From Arenibacter hampyeongensis (lineage in GTDB: Bacteria > Bacteroidota > Bacteroidia > Flavobacteriales > Flavobacteriaceae), in contig NZ_PIOB01000017.1 of the NCBI RefSeq assembly GCF_002909255.1, forward strand, positions 1-45,378: DNA of 45,378 nucleotides. Direction: 5' to 3'. The position numbers and the translations under genes were made by a program. The notes under the pieces are model-generated. The model was not told where the DNA came from and made no database searches. It was given only the letters and a program-made list of their open reading frames with translations. This document shows positions 34,094 to 43,078 of this stretch, piece by piece. Positions within the stretch are counted from its first letter, which is position 1. Every line of letters begins with the position of its first letter.

Positions 34094-36730
34094 ATGGCAT
34101 ATTTGACCCCGAAAATTGCTGAGGAAGAAAGACTGGCAGTTCCCGAAAACTACAAAAATTGGAAAAAGTGGGGACCTTATTTGGCCGAAAGACAATGGGG
34201 CACAGTAAGGGAAGATTATAGTGCACATGGAGACGCATGGAATTTTGTAGATCACGATAGAGCACGTAGTAACGCCTATAGATGGGGAGAGGAAGGTATT
34301 GGAGGCTTTTGCGACTCAAAGGAGATATTATGCCTGGCACCCGCTTTTTGGAATGGGAAGGATGATATTTTAAAAGAGCGATTATTTGGTCTCACCAACA
34401 ATCAAGGTAATCACGGGGAGGATGTTAAGGAACTCTATTTTCATCAAGTATCCACACCTACACACTCCTACAGCAAATATTTGTATAAGTATCCACAGAA
34501 GAAATTTCCGTATGTGGACTTGGTGAAAAACAATAAAAGAAGTCGGGAGGAAGCGGAATATGAGCTGTTGGACACACCTAGTTTTAAGAAAAATGCCTAT
34601 TTCGATTGTTTTATAGAATATGCCAAAGCCGATGTGGATGATATTCTCATGAAGATCACCATCGTAAACAGAGGCCGCAAAAGGGCCAATATTCATGTAT
34701 TGCCACACCTTTGGTTCAGAAATTTTTGGAAACACAACAAACTATTTAGTCGCCCGAGAATTAAATCGGTTGCCGAGAACTGTGTGCAATCCAGAAGCAT
34801 TAGAAACGGTCGACATTATTTTTATCATGAAAATGGCAAACAGCTTTTCTGTGAAAATGAAACCAACAATAAGCGCATTTATAATGTGCCCAATGAGGTG
34901 GAGTACGTTAAAGATGGTATAAACGACCATGTAGTAAACGGCAAGCGCACCGTAAATCCCGAAAAGAATGGTTCCAAATCTGCCATCTGGCACAAATTTA
35001 AGCTTAAGGCAGGTGAGGAAAAGAGCATTAGGGTGCGACTTAGCAAAAATAAAATAAAAGATCCCTGGGCGGATTTTGATGCGATATTTGAGGAGAGAAT
35101 AAGGGAATGTGACGAATTTTATGAAAGCAAATTAAAGAAAGACTTGCCAATTGCCCACCGGCATATTGCAAAGAGCGCATTCTCAGGTCTGTTATGGACC
35201 AAGCAATTTTATTACTATGATGTTTTTAAATGGCTTTTTGGAGGACCCGGTGAAGCGCAGCCAGATAGAATCAACCCGCGAAATTTTAGTTGGCAACACC
35301 TTACCAACAGGCATGTGATTTCTATGCCGGATAAATGGGAATATCCATGGTATGCCGCTTGGGACCTTGCTTTTCACATGGTTTCTTTTGCAGAGATAGA
35401 TCCTTATTTTTCAAAAGAACAATTGCTACTGGTACTTAGGGAGAGCTATATGCACCCCAATGGACAAATTCCGGCATACGAATGGAATTTTAGTGATGTG
35501 AACCCTCCAGTGCATTCATGGGCTGTTTGGAATGTTTATGAAAAGGACAAAGAAAGGAACGGCACTGGCGATACAAAGTTTTTGGAAAATGCTTTCCAAA
35601 AACTACTGATCAATTTTACGTGGTGGGTGAACCAAAAGGACAAACACGGTACCGATCTTTTTGAAGGTGGATTTTTAGGCCTCGATAACATTGGGGTGTT
35701 CGATCGCAATCATATGCCACATGGCGTTAGTAGAATGCAACAGGCAGATGCCACCAGTTGGATGGCTATGTTTACGGTAAACATGCTGCGTATGTCGCTA
35801 GAACTGGCGAAGACCAATAAAGTGTATGAAGAATCTGCGGCCAAGTTCTTCAGGCATTTTCTTAATATTGCCTGGGCTATGCACCACATAGGAAAAAAAG
35901 ATATCTCACTTTGGGATGATGAGGACGATTTTTATTACGACGTAGTTGAACTGTCCTCAGGGGAAACAAGCCGATTGAAAGTGCGGTCCTTAGTAGGTAT
36001 TATACCCTTATTTGCTGTAGAGATCATACATAAAGATCTCTTTGAACAATTAAAGGAATTTAAAGTAAGGGCTGTCGATATTGTTAGAACACGTCCAGAT
36101 CTAGCCTCCTTGATTTCCAATATAGAAGAGACCAATAAGGATGGTAACTATCTTTTTTCGATCATGCGCGGCTATAGGTTGGAAAAGCTCCTGAAACGGC
36201 TCTTGGATGAAGACGAATTTCTTTCGGACTATGGTATTAGATCCCTATCCAAATACCACAAGGATCATCCTTTTGTATTTCAACACAATGGTCATTATAG
36301 CATTCACTACGAGCCAGGTGAGAGTCGATCCAATATGTTCGGGGGCAACTCCAATTGGAGAGGGCCCATTTGGATGCCATTGAATTATATGATTATTCAA
36401 TCTTTGCGAAAATATTATAAGTTTTACGGTCCTACCTATCAATATGAATTTCCCACTGGATCTGGTATAAAGCTAAACTTAAAGGAAATAGCCAATGAGC
36501 TAACCAAGAGGCTGATAAGACTTTTTGAGCGTAACGCGGAAGGCAAATTTCAATATCACGCAGAAGACCCCAATAACTTGTTCTCAAAGGATGGGCATTT
36601 TAAGGACCAACATCTCTTTTATGAATTTTTTGACGGTGATAATGGTAAAGGCCTAGGTGCTTCGCATCAAACAGGATGGACGGCATTGATCGCCAATCTC
36701 ATCATGGAAATGGAAGAATCCGGGTCCTAA
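34094..36730 (+). CDS. GH63/MGH1-like glycoside hydrolase
   Basis: An 878-residue protein without signal peptide, so cytoplasmic. The N-terminal third (EERLAVPENYKNWKKWGPYLAERQWGTVREDYS, residues 10-42, and on to about 330) is the start typical of large bacterial GH63-like proteins; the C-terminal two thirds is an (alpha/alpha)6-type catalytic barrel with aromatic-acidic segments (YPWYAAWDLAFHMVSFAEIDPYF, EWNFSDVNPPVHSWAVWNVY, LFEGGFLGLDNIGVFDRN, NWRGPIWMPLNYMII, GWTALIANLI). GH63 members act on alpha-glucosides or mannosylglycerate, and the bacterial 880-residue type is often linked to trehalose or glucosylglycerol metabolism. The exact substrate is not readable. It has its own hairpin terminator. 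Confidence 0.82.
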   Translation: MAYLTPKIAEEERLAVPENYKNWKKWGPYLAERQWGTVREDYSAHGDAWNFVDHDRARSNAYRWGEEGIGGFCDSKEILCLAPAFWNGKDDILKERLFGLTNNQGNHGEDVKELYFHQVSTPTHSYSKYLYKYPQKKFPYVDLVKNNKRSREEAEYELLDTPSFKKNAYFDCFIEYAKADVDDILMKITIVNRGRKRANIHVLPHLWFRNFWKHNKLFSRPRIKSVAENCVQSRSIRNGRHYFYHENGKQLFCENETNNKRIYNVPNEVEYVKDGINDHVVNGKRTVNPEKNGSKSAIWHKFKLKAGEEKSIRVRLSKNKIKDPWADFDAIFEERIRECDEFYESKLKKDLPIAHRHIAKSAFSGLLWTKQFYYYDVFKWLFGGPGEAQPDRINPRNFSWQHLTNRHVISMPDKWEYPWYAAWDLAFHMVSFAEIDPYFSKEQLLLVLRESYMHPNGQIPAYEWNFSDVNPPVHSWAVWNVYEKDKERNGTGDTKFLENAFQKLLINFTWWVNQKDKHGTDLFEGGFLGLDNIGVFDRNHMPHGVSRMQQADATSWMAMFTVNMLRMSLELAKTNKVYEESAAKFFRHFLNIAWAMHHIGKKDISLWDDEDDFYYDVVELSSGETSRLKVRSLVGIIPLFAVEIIHKDLFEQLKEFKVRAVDIVRTRPDLASLISNIEETNKDGNYLFSIMRGYRLEKLLKRLLDEDEFLSDYGIRSLSKYHKDHPFVFQHNGHYSIHYEPGESRSNMFGGNSNWRGPIWMPLNYMIIQSLRKYYKFYGPTYQYEFPTGSGIKLNLKEIANELTKRLIRLFERNAEGKFQYHAEDPNNLFSKDGHFKDQHLFYEFFDGDNGKGLGASHQTGWTALIANLIMEMEESGS

Positions 36731-36760
36731 ACCGGACATTTTCTAAACAGCCATAAAATA

Positions 36761-36783
36761 TAGACCTCACCTTGTGGGGTCTA
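36761..36783 (+). terminator. Hairpin terminator after the GH63-like gene
   Basis: TAGACCTCAC (36761-36770) pairs with GTGGGGTCTA (36774-36783), one G-T pair, loop CTT, 30 bases after the stop codon. The following TTGCATTT is only a weak T-run. Confidence 0.6.
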
Positions 36784-36928
36784 TTGCATTTAGGGACCAA
36801 AATTCCAACCTTATTTATTATCTTTCTACAGTGGTAGGGAATCATTACCAATTACCTCCACGTAAAATCTAGGCATGCTCCCCCGTATTGCTCCAATTTT
36901 GAACGCAAACCAATCCAAAAAGACAAAA

Positions 36929-38263
36929 ATGAAAATATTCCAATCGTTTATATGCTTCCTCCTTTTTAGTGCTTTTCTAATTGCACAACCCCGCCAAGAA
37001 CTCGTGGAAGTCATTGTAAGTCCCAACCATACCGACTGGACCTACTCTCTTGGCGAACAGGCCGAATTTTCAATTTCAGTTTTTAGAAACAATGTTCTCT
37101 TGGACGATATAGAAATTAAATACATCGTTCAACCCGATCCCGGGTACCGAACCATAGAAATTTGGGATGAGGGCACGAGAACCCTTAAAAACAATACCAC
37201 AAAAATTAAGACTAAAAAATTCACCGAACCGGGATTTCTCCGTTGTACCGCAACAGTTATGGTAGATGGCAAGGAGTATTCATCTTATACCACCGTAGGT
37301 TTTGCACCTGATAAAATACAGCCCACGACCACCTTACCCAAAGATTTTGAGGAGTTTTGGAAAAAAGGCAAGGAAGAATTGGATCAAGTACCTATGAACG
37401 CCACAATCACTTTGATGCCAGAGCGTTGCACCGACAAGGTAGAGGTTTACCATGTGAAGTTGGACAACATAAAAGGGAAAATCTATGGCATTCTTACCAA
37501 ACCCAAAAAGCCTGGAAAATACCCCGCCATACTACACGTTCCTGGTGCTGGAATACGGCCCTATTATGGGGAAATTGACGAAGCTGCGGAAGGATTCATC
37601 TCTTTTACCATTGGTATTCATGGCATACCCCTAAACCTGGATCAAAGTGTTTATGATGATCTTGGAAGAGGTGCCCTGAACGGTTACCAGACCTTCAATC
37701 TAGATGATAGGGATACTGCCTACTATCGCCGTGTATATCTGGGCTGTGTTAGGGCTGTCGATTTTATAGAAAGTGTGGATGGTTTTAATGGAGAAGATAT
37801 TGCCGTTACCGGGGGTAGCCAAGGGGGTGCACTTTCCATTGTTACCGCAAGTTTGGATGATAGGATTGATTATTTGGCGGCCTTTTACCCTGCCCTATCC
37901 GATATGACAGGATTTTTACATGGGCGTGCCGGAGGTTGGCCACAGATTTTCGTGGACGAATTTTCCAACAAACCAGAGAAAATAGAAGTTTCCAAATATT
38001 ATGATGTCGTAAATTTTGCACGCTTCGTAAAAGTACCGGGCTGGTACAGTTGGGGCTATAATGACAATGTATGCCCACCTGCCTCTACCTATTCCGCCTA
38101 TAATGTATTAACCGCACCAAAGGAGCTTCATCTTTTTCAAAAAACGCAACATTGGACTTACCCAGAACAACAGGAATTGAGAAAGGAATGGTTATTCGCG
38201 AAACTCAGGAAAAAAGATAGATCGGCCTCCATATATTATGTCAAGACCTTTTCCTATATTTAA
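36929..38263 (+). CDS. Secreted CE7 acetyl xylan esterase/cephalosporin-C deacetylase-like enzyme
   Basis: ATG 36929 is chosen because it begins a signal peptide (MKIFQSFICFLLFSAFLIAQ); an ATG 18 codons upstream would bury it. The 444-residue product has an N-terminal Ig-like beta module (about 20-135) and then an AXE1/CE7 domain: the entry DFEEFWKKGKEELDQVPM is characteristic, GGSQGG carries the nucleophile Ser297, YNDNVCPPAST holds the acid Asp and TQHWTYPEQ the His, where the family normally has HE. CE7 enzymes remove acetyl groups from xylo-oligosaccharides and other acetylated sugars. It is followed 20 bases later by an exported Gfo/Idh gene, clearly one operon. Confidence 0.86.
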   Translation: MKIFQSFICFLLFSAFLIAQPRQELVEVIVSPNHTDWTYSLGEQAEFSISVFRNNVLLDDIEIKYIVQPDPGYRTIEIWDEGTRTLKNNTTKIKTKKFTEPGFLRCTATVMVDGKEYSSYTTVGFAPDKIQPTTTLPKDFEEFWKKGKEELDQVPMNATITLMPERCTDKVEVYHVKLDNIKGKIYGILTKPKKPGKYPAILHVPGAGIRPYYGEIDEAAEGFISFTIGIHGIPLNLDQSVYDDLGRGALNGYQTFNLDDRDTAYYRRVYLGCVRAVDFIESVDGFNGEDIAVTGGSQGGALSIVTASLDDRIDYLAAFYPALSDMTGFLHGRAGGWPQIFVDEFSNKPEKIEVSKYYDVVNFARFVKVPGWYSWGYNDNVCPPASTYSAYNVLTAPKELHLFQKTQHWTYPEQQELRKEWLFAKLRKKDRSASIYYVKTFSYI

Positions 38264-38283
38264 TTGAACCAAACCAAAAATAC

Positions 38284-39573
38284 ATGAAGTCAAAAGACCA
38301 GCATCGTAGAGAATTCATTAAACAAAGTGGTTTAGGCCTTTTGGGGCTAACCTTATTACCTTCGGCATACGGAAGTATCGCTCCTAGCGATCGCCTAAGA
38401 ATTGCCCACATTGGCGTTGGGGGAATGGGCAACAGCCATATGAAATGGTTCAGTGGGTTGCCGGAAGTGGATGTTGTAGCACTTTGCGATGTAGACGAAT
38501 TGCACCTGGCGAGCAGCTTAAAAACAATGGAAACCCTTCAGCCCGGAAAAAAAGTGAAAGGCTATGGTGATTTCCGAAATATTCTGGACCGCAAGGACAT
38601 TGATGCCATCACCTGTGCCACCCCGGACCATTGGCATGCACAGATCGCAACTTTAGCTTTTCAGGCGGGAAAGGATGTGTACGGCGAAAAACCGCTGTCC
38701 TATGATGTTAAAGAAGGGCAAATGATGCTCCAAAATTTGGAAAAGCACAATAGTATTTTTCAAATGGGAACACAGATACATGCTACCGACAATTACCACC
38801 GTGTCGTTGAAATTATAAAGTCTGGCGCTATTGGTAATGTACATACGGTTCGTTTATGGAAAACTGGGGCTCCACCAAATTTGGGCAATCCTAAAAGTGT
38901 GGCCATACCCAAAAACCTGAATTGGGATATGTGGCTGGGACCTGCACCCTATGTAGATTATATTCCTGAGAAATGCCACTTTACCTATCGCTATTTCTTG
39001 GATTATTCCGGAGGCTTCTTTGCCGATTTCTGGTGCCATATTGCCGATGTGGCCTTTTGGGCCTTGGAACCCAAGGGCCTAAAAAGTATTGTTGCCCGTG
39101 GGGAGAAGGCAGAAGGTATAGCAGACACCCCAAAATGGATTGAAATCGATTATGAGTTCGACGGTTTAAAACTATTTTGGACCAGTGAACCACCAAATGT
39201 ACCTGGTGCTGCGGAGCGCGGAATTGGCGCCTATTTTGAAGGCGACAAGGGGAGTTTGATCTGTGATTACAATTCCCGTGAAATAACAATCAACGGTGAA
39301 ACCATGACCGATATCCCCGAAATACCACAAAGCATTATCCGCTCTCCAGGGCACCAGCAAAACTTTGTGGATTCTGTAAAATCTAGAATCCAACCCGAAT
39401 CAAATCTGGCCTATGCCCGTACCATGACCCTACCCATGCATTTGGGATTAATTTCGTACAGATTGGGAAGGAAACTAAATTGGGATTCGGACAAGGAAAA
39501 ATTTATCGGAGATTCGGAAGCCAATGCCCTTTTGTCCAGAAAACCTCGTAAACCCTGGAGATTGGTAAAATAA
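38284..39573 (+). CDS. Tat-exported Gfo/Idh/MocA-family oxidoreductase
   Basis: A 429-residue protein with a twin-arginine signal (RREFIKQSGLGLLGLTLLP, about residues 8-26). IAHIGVGGMGNSHMKWF gives the dinucleotide loop, VDVVALCDVDE the acidic residue for the ribose and DVYGEKPLSYDV the catalytic EKP strand, in contrast to QKP in the similar gene at 20971. The substrate domain includes FFADFWCHIADVAFWALEP. It is likely a periplasmic sugar oxidoreductase with permanently bound NAD(P), or a redox-type glycosidase like GH109; which of these is not decidable here. It is the second gene of the CE7 operon and ends at a two-way terminator. Confidence 0.87.
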   Translation: MKSKDQHRREFIKQSGLGLLGLTLLPSAYGSIAPSDRLRIAHIGVGGMGNSHMKWFSGLPEVDVVALCDVDELHLASSLKTMETLQPGKKVKGYGDFRNILDRKDIDAITCATPDHWHAQIATLAFQAGKDVYGEKPLSYDVKEGQMMLQNLEKHNSIFQMGTQIHATDNYHRVVEIIKSGAIGNVHTVRLWKTGAPPNLGNPKSVAIPKNLNWDMWLGPAPYVDYIPEKCHFTYRYFLDYSGGFFADFWCHIADVAFWALEPKGLKSIVARGEKAEGIADTPKWIEIDYEFDGLKLFWTSEPPNVPGAAERGIGAYFEGDKGSLICDYNSREITINGETMTDIPEIPQSIIRSPGHQQNFVDSVKSRIQPESNLAYARTMTLPMHLGLISYRLGRKLNWDSDKEKFIGDSEANALLSRKPRKPWRLVK

Positions 39574-39585
39574 CCGTTCATATAA

Positions 39586-39612
39586 TAAAAGCCCTTTTTA
39601 AAGGGCTTTATT
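39586..39612. terminator. Bidirectional terminator between convergent genes
   Basis: AAAAGCCCTTT and AAAGGGCTTTT-like arms (39587-39610) form a near-perfect hairpin with A-rich and T-rich flanks on both sides, so it works in either direction. It lies between the stop of the Gfo/Idh gene (39573) and the stop of the convergent cytochrome gene (39598), overlapping the latter's last codons. Confidence 0.85.
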
Positions 39613-41379
39613 TTGTTCCTCTTTTTTCTTTTTTGCAAAGTATCTGCCCTGTTTTACATAATAGGACCCCACAGGAGGTGAATTATCTCCAAATTCCCTC
39701 CTTATATAGGTCAGAATCTGGGCAATCTCTTCATCTTCCAAATAGTCTACCGGTGGCATCACTCCGTCAAAAGATCTACCATTTACTTCTATAGGTCCGC
39801 TTAAACCACTCAATACAACATCTATTAGAATTTGTTGATCCCCTTTTACCCATTCCGATCCAGCAATCGGTGGAAACCTACTGCCATCACCTTTGCCGTT
39901 GCCCATATGACATGTACCACAATATTTATTATATAATATTGCTCCTGCCTCTGCCCTAATCGGTGTAAGATCGTCTTTTAATTCATCGGGAGTTTTTATA
40001 TGTGGCAATTTTTTGTGTTCTTCCATTTGTACAAGCCGCCCTGGGCCAAAAGTCTTCTTATCCCCCTTATACATGACTCGCCATATCTTTCCTTTCTCAC
40101 TTTCGCTTACATATAAAGAACCATCAGGGCCCATGGCTATTCCCATTGGTCTGTATCCTGCATCATCCGTATCAACAATTTTATCCACTTGTGTAAAACC
40201 ATCGGCAAACACTTCCCAATCGCCAAATCTTCCATTTTTAAATGGTACAAAACCAATAAAATAGCCGGCTTGTGGAAAAGGAGCTCTTATGGTCGACCCA
40301 TGAAAAGCTATAAAGGCTCCATTTTTGTAATGTTCGGGAAATTGATTTCCTTGATAGAAATGAAGGTCGTTGGGAGCCCAGTGCCCAGGAAAACCAATTA
40401 TGGGCTGCTCGTATTCGGCACCTTTGCCTTCCTTTTTACCATCCCCGCCATATTCCGGATTCAGTAATTTTTTACCCTGCATATGATCGTAGTAATAATA
40501 TGGCCAACCAGCATCGGTCCCTTCCTGTATCCGAAGAAATTCTTCCGAAGGCAGCATGGCACTTTGCCACGGAGAATAGTATTCCGGCCAATTGCGGTTC
40601 ATATTGTCCCTTCCGTGCTGCAGGGCATACAAGGTATTGTCGTGGTGATTCCAGTCCATTCCAACAACACTTCTAATTCCGGTAGCATAGCGGTAGCCAT
40701 CCTTTTGGACCTGCCCGGGTTTATTGGCATCAAATTGCCAAATGCCACCATGCCATTCCAACTCTGGACATGGATCCAAACCCAATGCGCCCGGCATTCG
40801 ATTTTGCTCTTTGGACTGACAAACATCGCCCGGAGATCCAAATGGCACGTACATATGGCCGTCATCATCAAAAGTTAGCGGCTTTGCAATATGGGAATAT
40901 CCATATTTGGAATTTTGATAATCATCCGTGAGCATAACTTCCGGTTCACTTTCCGGGATAAGTTTACCCCTCGTCAGTTTTTGTCTATACACCGTACTGG
41001 CGGTGCTGTAATACAAATAATCCTCATAAATGCGCATTCCAGTGGCATAGTAACCGCGTTGATCAAATACCCCAAACCGCTTTATGACGTCCGCTTTCCC
41101 ATCATTATTGGTATCGCGAAGTCCAATATTTTCGCCCTCTTCATGGGCAAACCGCATTTTAATATAAATATCCCCATTCTTATTTACGGCAAGATGGCGG
41201 GCAGGTCCAATACTATCTACCACCACAACGGCCTCAAAACCTTCGGGTAGTGCCAATCCCCCATTATCAGGGTCGCCCGGAGGCAAGGCTTCAGTGCACT
41301 GTGCCAAAACACCGGCAATTAGGAAAATATATGGGATTATTTTAGAGCCAGATGGAATTGTCACTAATTTATGTTTCAT
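39598..41379 (-). CDS. Sorbosone-dehydrogenase-like beta-propeller lipoprotein with cytochrome c domain
   Basis: ATG 41379 is chosen since it yields a lipoprotein signal (IAGVLAQC, Cys28); the 11 extra codons upstream are polar. The 593-residue protein has a quinoprotein glucose/sorbosone dehydrogenase propeller (about 40-450: GFEAVVVVDSIGPARHLAVN, GYRPMGIAMGPDGSLYVSESEKGKIW) and a cytochrome c domain (about 475-580) with CGTCH (Cys487, Cys490, His491) and MPP as the likely distal methionine. Relatives oxidise aldoses with PQQ or an unknown cofactor. It should sit in the periplasm and feed electrons to the respiratory chain. It is convergent with the exported Gfo/Idh gene and shares its terminator. 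Confidence 0.87.
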   Translation of the reverse strand: MKHKLVTIPSGSKIIPYIFLIAGVLAQCTEALPPGDPDNGGLALPEGFEAVVVVDSIGPARHLAVNKNGDIYIKMRFAHEEGENIGLRDTNNDGKADVIKRFGVFDQRGYYATGMRIYEDYLYYSTASTVYRQKLTRGKLIPESEPEVMLTDDYQNSKYGYSHIAKPLTFDDDGHMYVPFGSPGDVCQSKEQNRMPGALGLDPCPELEWHGGIWQFDANKPGQVQKDGYRYATGIRSVVGMDWNHHDNTLYALQHGRDNMNRNWPEYYSPWQSAMLPSEEFLRIQEGTDAGWPYYYYDHMQGKKLLNPEYGGDGKKEGKGAEYEQPIIGFPGHWAPNDLHFYQGNQFPEHYKNGAFIAFHGSTIRAPFPQAGYFIGFVPFKNGRFGDWEVFADGFTQVDKIVDTDDAGYRPMGIAMGPDGSLYVSESEKGKIWRVMYKGDKKTFGPGRLVQMEEHKKLPHIKTPDELKDDLTPIRAEAGAILYNKYCGTCHMGNGKGDGSRFPPIAGSEWVKGDQQILIDVVLSGLSGPIEVNGRSFDGVMPPVDYLEDEEIAQILTYIRREFGDNSPPVGSYYVKQGRYFAKKKKEEQNKAL

Positions 41380-41494
41380 TTTTCGAGACTGAGGTGAGGA
41401 ATAAAAAATCAATAAATCAGTTCATAATTCATTTAAGCTTCGTTACTAAAATTAGTATTAATTATTTGATTTTAAAAATTTGATTCCCTAATAG

Positions 41495-41704
41495 AAAATT
41501 ACCGATCGGCCCAAAAATCAAAATATAGTTCAAAATAGAGGCAGCCAACAAGAATTTAAAAGAGAACAATTAAGAAGAGCCAAATCGCCATTGGACCTCG
41601 TTTATGACTTTGACGTTCCGGTCACCGACCCTATTGGTGCGGAAGGACTGCTTGTTCCCGTCAACTTCCAATATACTCCCATGCCCAAAAGTGTTGCAAG
41701 TTGA
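41495..41704 (+). pseudogene. Possible gene remnant without a start codon
   Basis: One plus frame is open for 69 codons before TGA 41702-41704, and its last 50 residues read like protein (RRAKSPLDLVYDFDVPVTDP, then IGAEGLLVPVNFQYTPMPK) but no start codon precedes them. It may be the 3' end of a gene whose front was lost. I do not recognise the family. A regulatory palindrome follows directly. Confidence 0.35.
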
Positions 41705-41716
41705 ATTTTCTACCTG

Positions 41717-41732
41717 CCTACCAGCTGGTAGG
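41717..41732. promoter_or_regulatory. Perfect 16-bp palindrome, possible TetR-type operator
   Basis: CCTACCAGCTGGTAGG is fully self-complementary and is preceded by a further partial copy (CTACCTG). Such ACCAGCTGGT-centred palindromes are typical of TetR-family operators, but no TetR gene lies in this window. A terminator for the upstream remnant is less likely because a palindrome without loop and T-run is a poor terminator. Confidence 0.4.
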
Positions 41733-41812
41733 TTCGGTTTGAATTTGTTAAATTAGTTGCTTAATCACCGGAACCAATCCTATACAGTCACGGTAGCAAT
41801 CAGTGCAAAAAA

Positions 41813-42238
41813 ATGAAAACTAAAATAAGGTTTACTAGAAAGAGACTCAATTACAACCTGTTTTTTGGGATAGCTTGGTTGATATTGGGAATATTGAAAA
41901 TGCTTACGGATACCCCTTTAAATGGTATTGACTATGCTTGGTTTGCTATAGCTGGACTTTCAATGGGAACTTATTTTTATGAATACACCCACCAATATTT
42001 GACAATAGAAAGAGGAATTATTTCTAAAAGTTATCCCTTTGGAAATAAAATAAAACTAGAAGAAATAAAGTACATCAAAAAATTTGCAGGGGACTATATC
42101 TTAAAAACTGACCAAACCGAATTGACAATCAACACCCAGATAATTGATAAAAAATCCCTTTCTGATTTGAATGAAATACTCGGTAAGTTGGACCTGCCTC
42201 CTGAAAAAACACCGTTTGTGGACATAACTAATAATTGA
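41813..42238 (+). CDS. Small two-span membrane protein with PH-like domain
   Basis: A 141-residue protein: two hydrophobic hairpin spans (NLFFGIAWLILGILKML and YAWFAIAGLSMGTYFYEY, residues 14-62) followed by a soluble part that reads like a bacterial PH-like domain: QYLTIERGIISKSYPFGNKI, then LEEIKYIKKFAGDYILKTDQ and a final helix KSLSDLNEILGKLDLPP. This architecture is common among flavobacterial small proteins of unknown function. It lies in a plus-strand run with the RidA-like gene, but 184 bases apart, so co-transcription is uncertain. Confidence 0.65.
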   Translation: MKTKIRFTRKRLNYNLFFGIAWLILGILKMLTDTPLNGIDYAWFAIAGLSMGTYFYEYTHQYLTIERGIISKSYPFGNKIKLEEIKYIKKFAGDYILKTDQTELTINTQIIDKKSLSDLNEILGKLDLPPEKTPFVDITNN

Positions 42239-42422
42239 TTGCTAAAATTTCCTCTTGGAAATTCCGGCAATCAATTATCTTTATGGCCAGGCCAACACTT
42301 TCCGTTGAAAAAGTCTGCAACCAATCCTACACCAACCGTTGTGTGTAAAACTTAAAAACGACAACCATAATAAGAACGGGAATGCCGAAAACCGAATAAG
42401 TAGGCACTAAATAATCAGCATT

Positions 42423-42941
42423 ATGAAAGTACTAACCAAACGAATTACCTTACTTACATTTCTTTTTGCTTTAGCATTTGGATTCCAAAGTTGTGAACAA
42501 AAACAAAAAGAAGAAACGAAAGAAGTTGAAAAAGAAGTGATGGTTGAATCAGAGAAACCTGAATACTTTTTACTAAGACCAGAAGTAGAAAAGGCCTATG
42601 GATATTCGCACGCTGTGAAAATCGGAAATGACATTAAAATCTCTGGAGCAGTAAGCATGGACGATGAGGGAAACCCAACTGCTATTGGAGACTTGGAACA
42701 ACAAATGAAAAACTGTTATTCCGATTTGGAAAAGATTTTAAAACATTATGGTTGCACCTTTGATGATGTAGTTGTGGAAAACATTTTTACGACCAATATG
42801 CCACTATTTCTCGAAAAAGCAGGATACCGAAATGAAATTTACAAAAAACAATTTCCCACAGGTTCTTGGCTTGGCGTAAAGGAATTGGCTATTCCAGATT
42901 TTATGATTGAAATTGAACTGGAAGTTCATAAATCGGAATAG
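42423..42941 (+). CDS. RidA/YjgF-family lipoprotein lacking the key arginine
   Basis: A 172-residue protein: lipoprotein signal (FGFQSC, Cys24), a charged Lys/Glu linker to about residue 45, then a RidA-like domain (SHAVKIGNDIKISGAVSMDD, then DLEQQMKNCYSDLEKILKHYG, VVVENIFTTNM). RidA deaminates reactive enamines/imines using an Arg in the motif PARSxVxV; here the aligned stretch is FPTGSWLGV, with Gly in place of Arg, so that deaminase activity is doubtful. A lipid-anchored member on the outer side also differs from the usual cytoplasmic enzyme. The fold assignment is strong, the function open. Confidence 0.82.
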   Translation: MKVLTKRITLLTFLFALAFGFQSCEQKQKEETKEVEKEVMVESEKPEYFLLRPEVEKAYGYSHAVKIGNDIKISGAVSMDDEGNPTAIGDLEQQMKNCYSDLEKILKHYGCTFDDVVVENIFTTNMPLFLEKAGYRNEIYKKQFPTGSWLGVKELAIPDFMIEIELEVHKSE

Positions 42942-43078
42942 AAGTACGACCTCACAGTAACGTCTTAGTTCAATAATGACTGAGTTTTCTAATCGGAAAT
43001 TCAACTCGTTTAGCTAAACTAGGTACTTAACCACGCCTATAAATCACACACAAAACCGTTAGGGCCAACCAAAAAGAA

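Noticed and set aside
42347..43060. ACCGTT-containing sequences before the RidA-like and hybrid kinase genes, considered as integron attC-like cassette borders
   Set aside because: They do not match the attC core GTTRRRY well, lack the paired inverse core, and no integrase gene is in the window.
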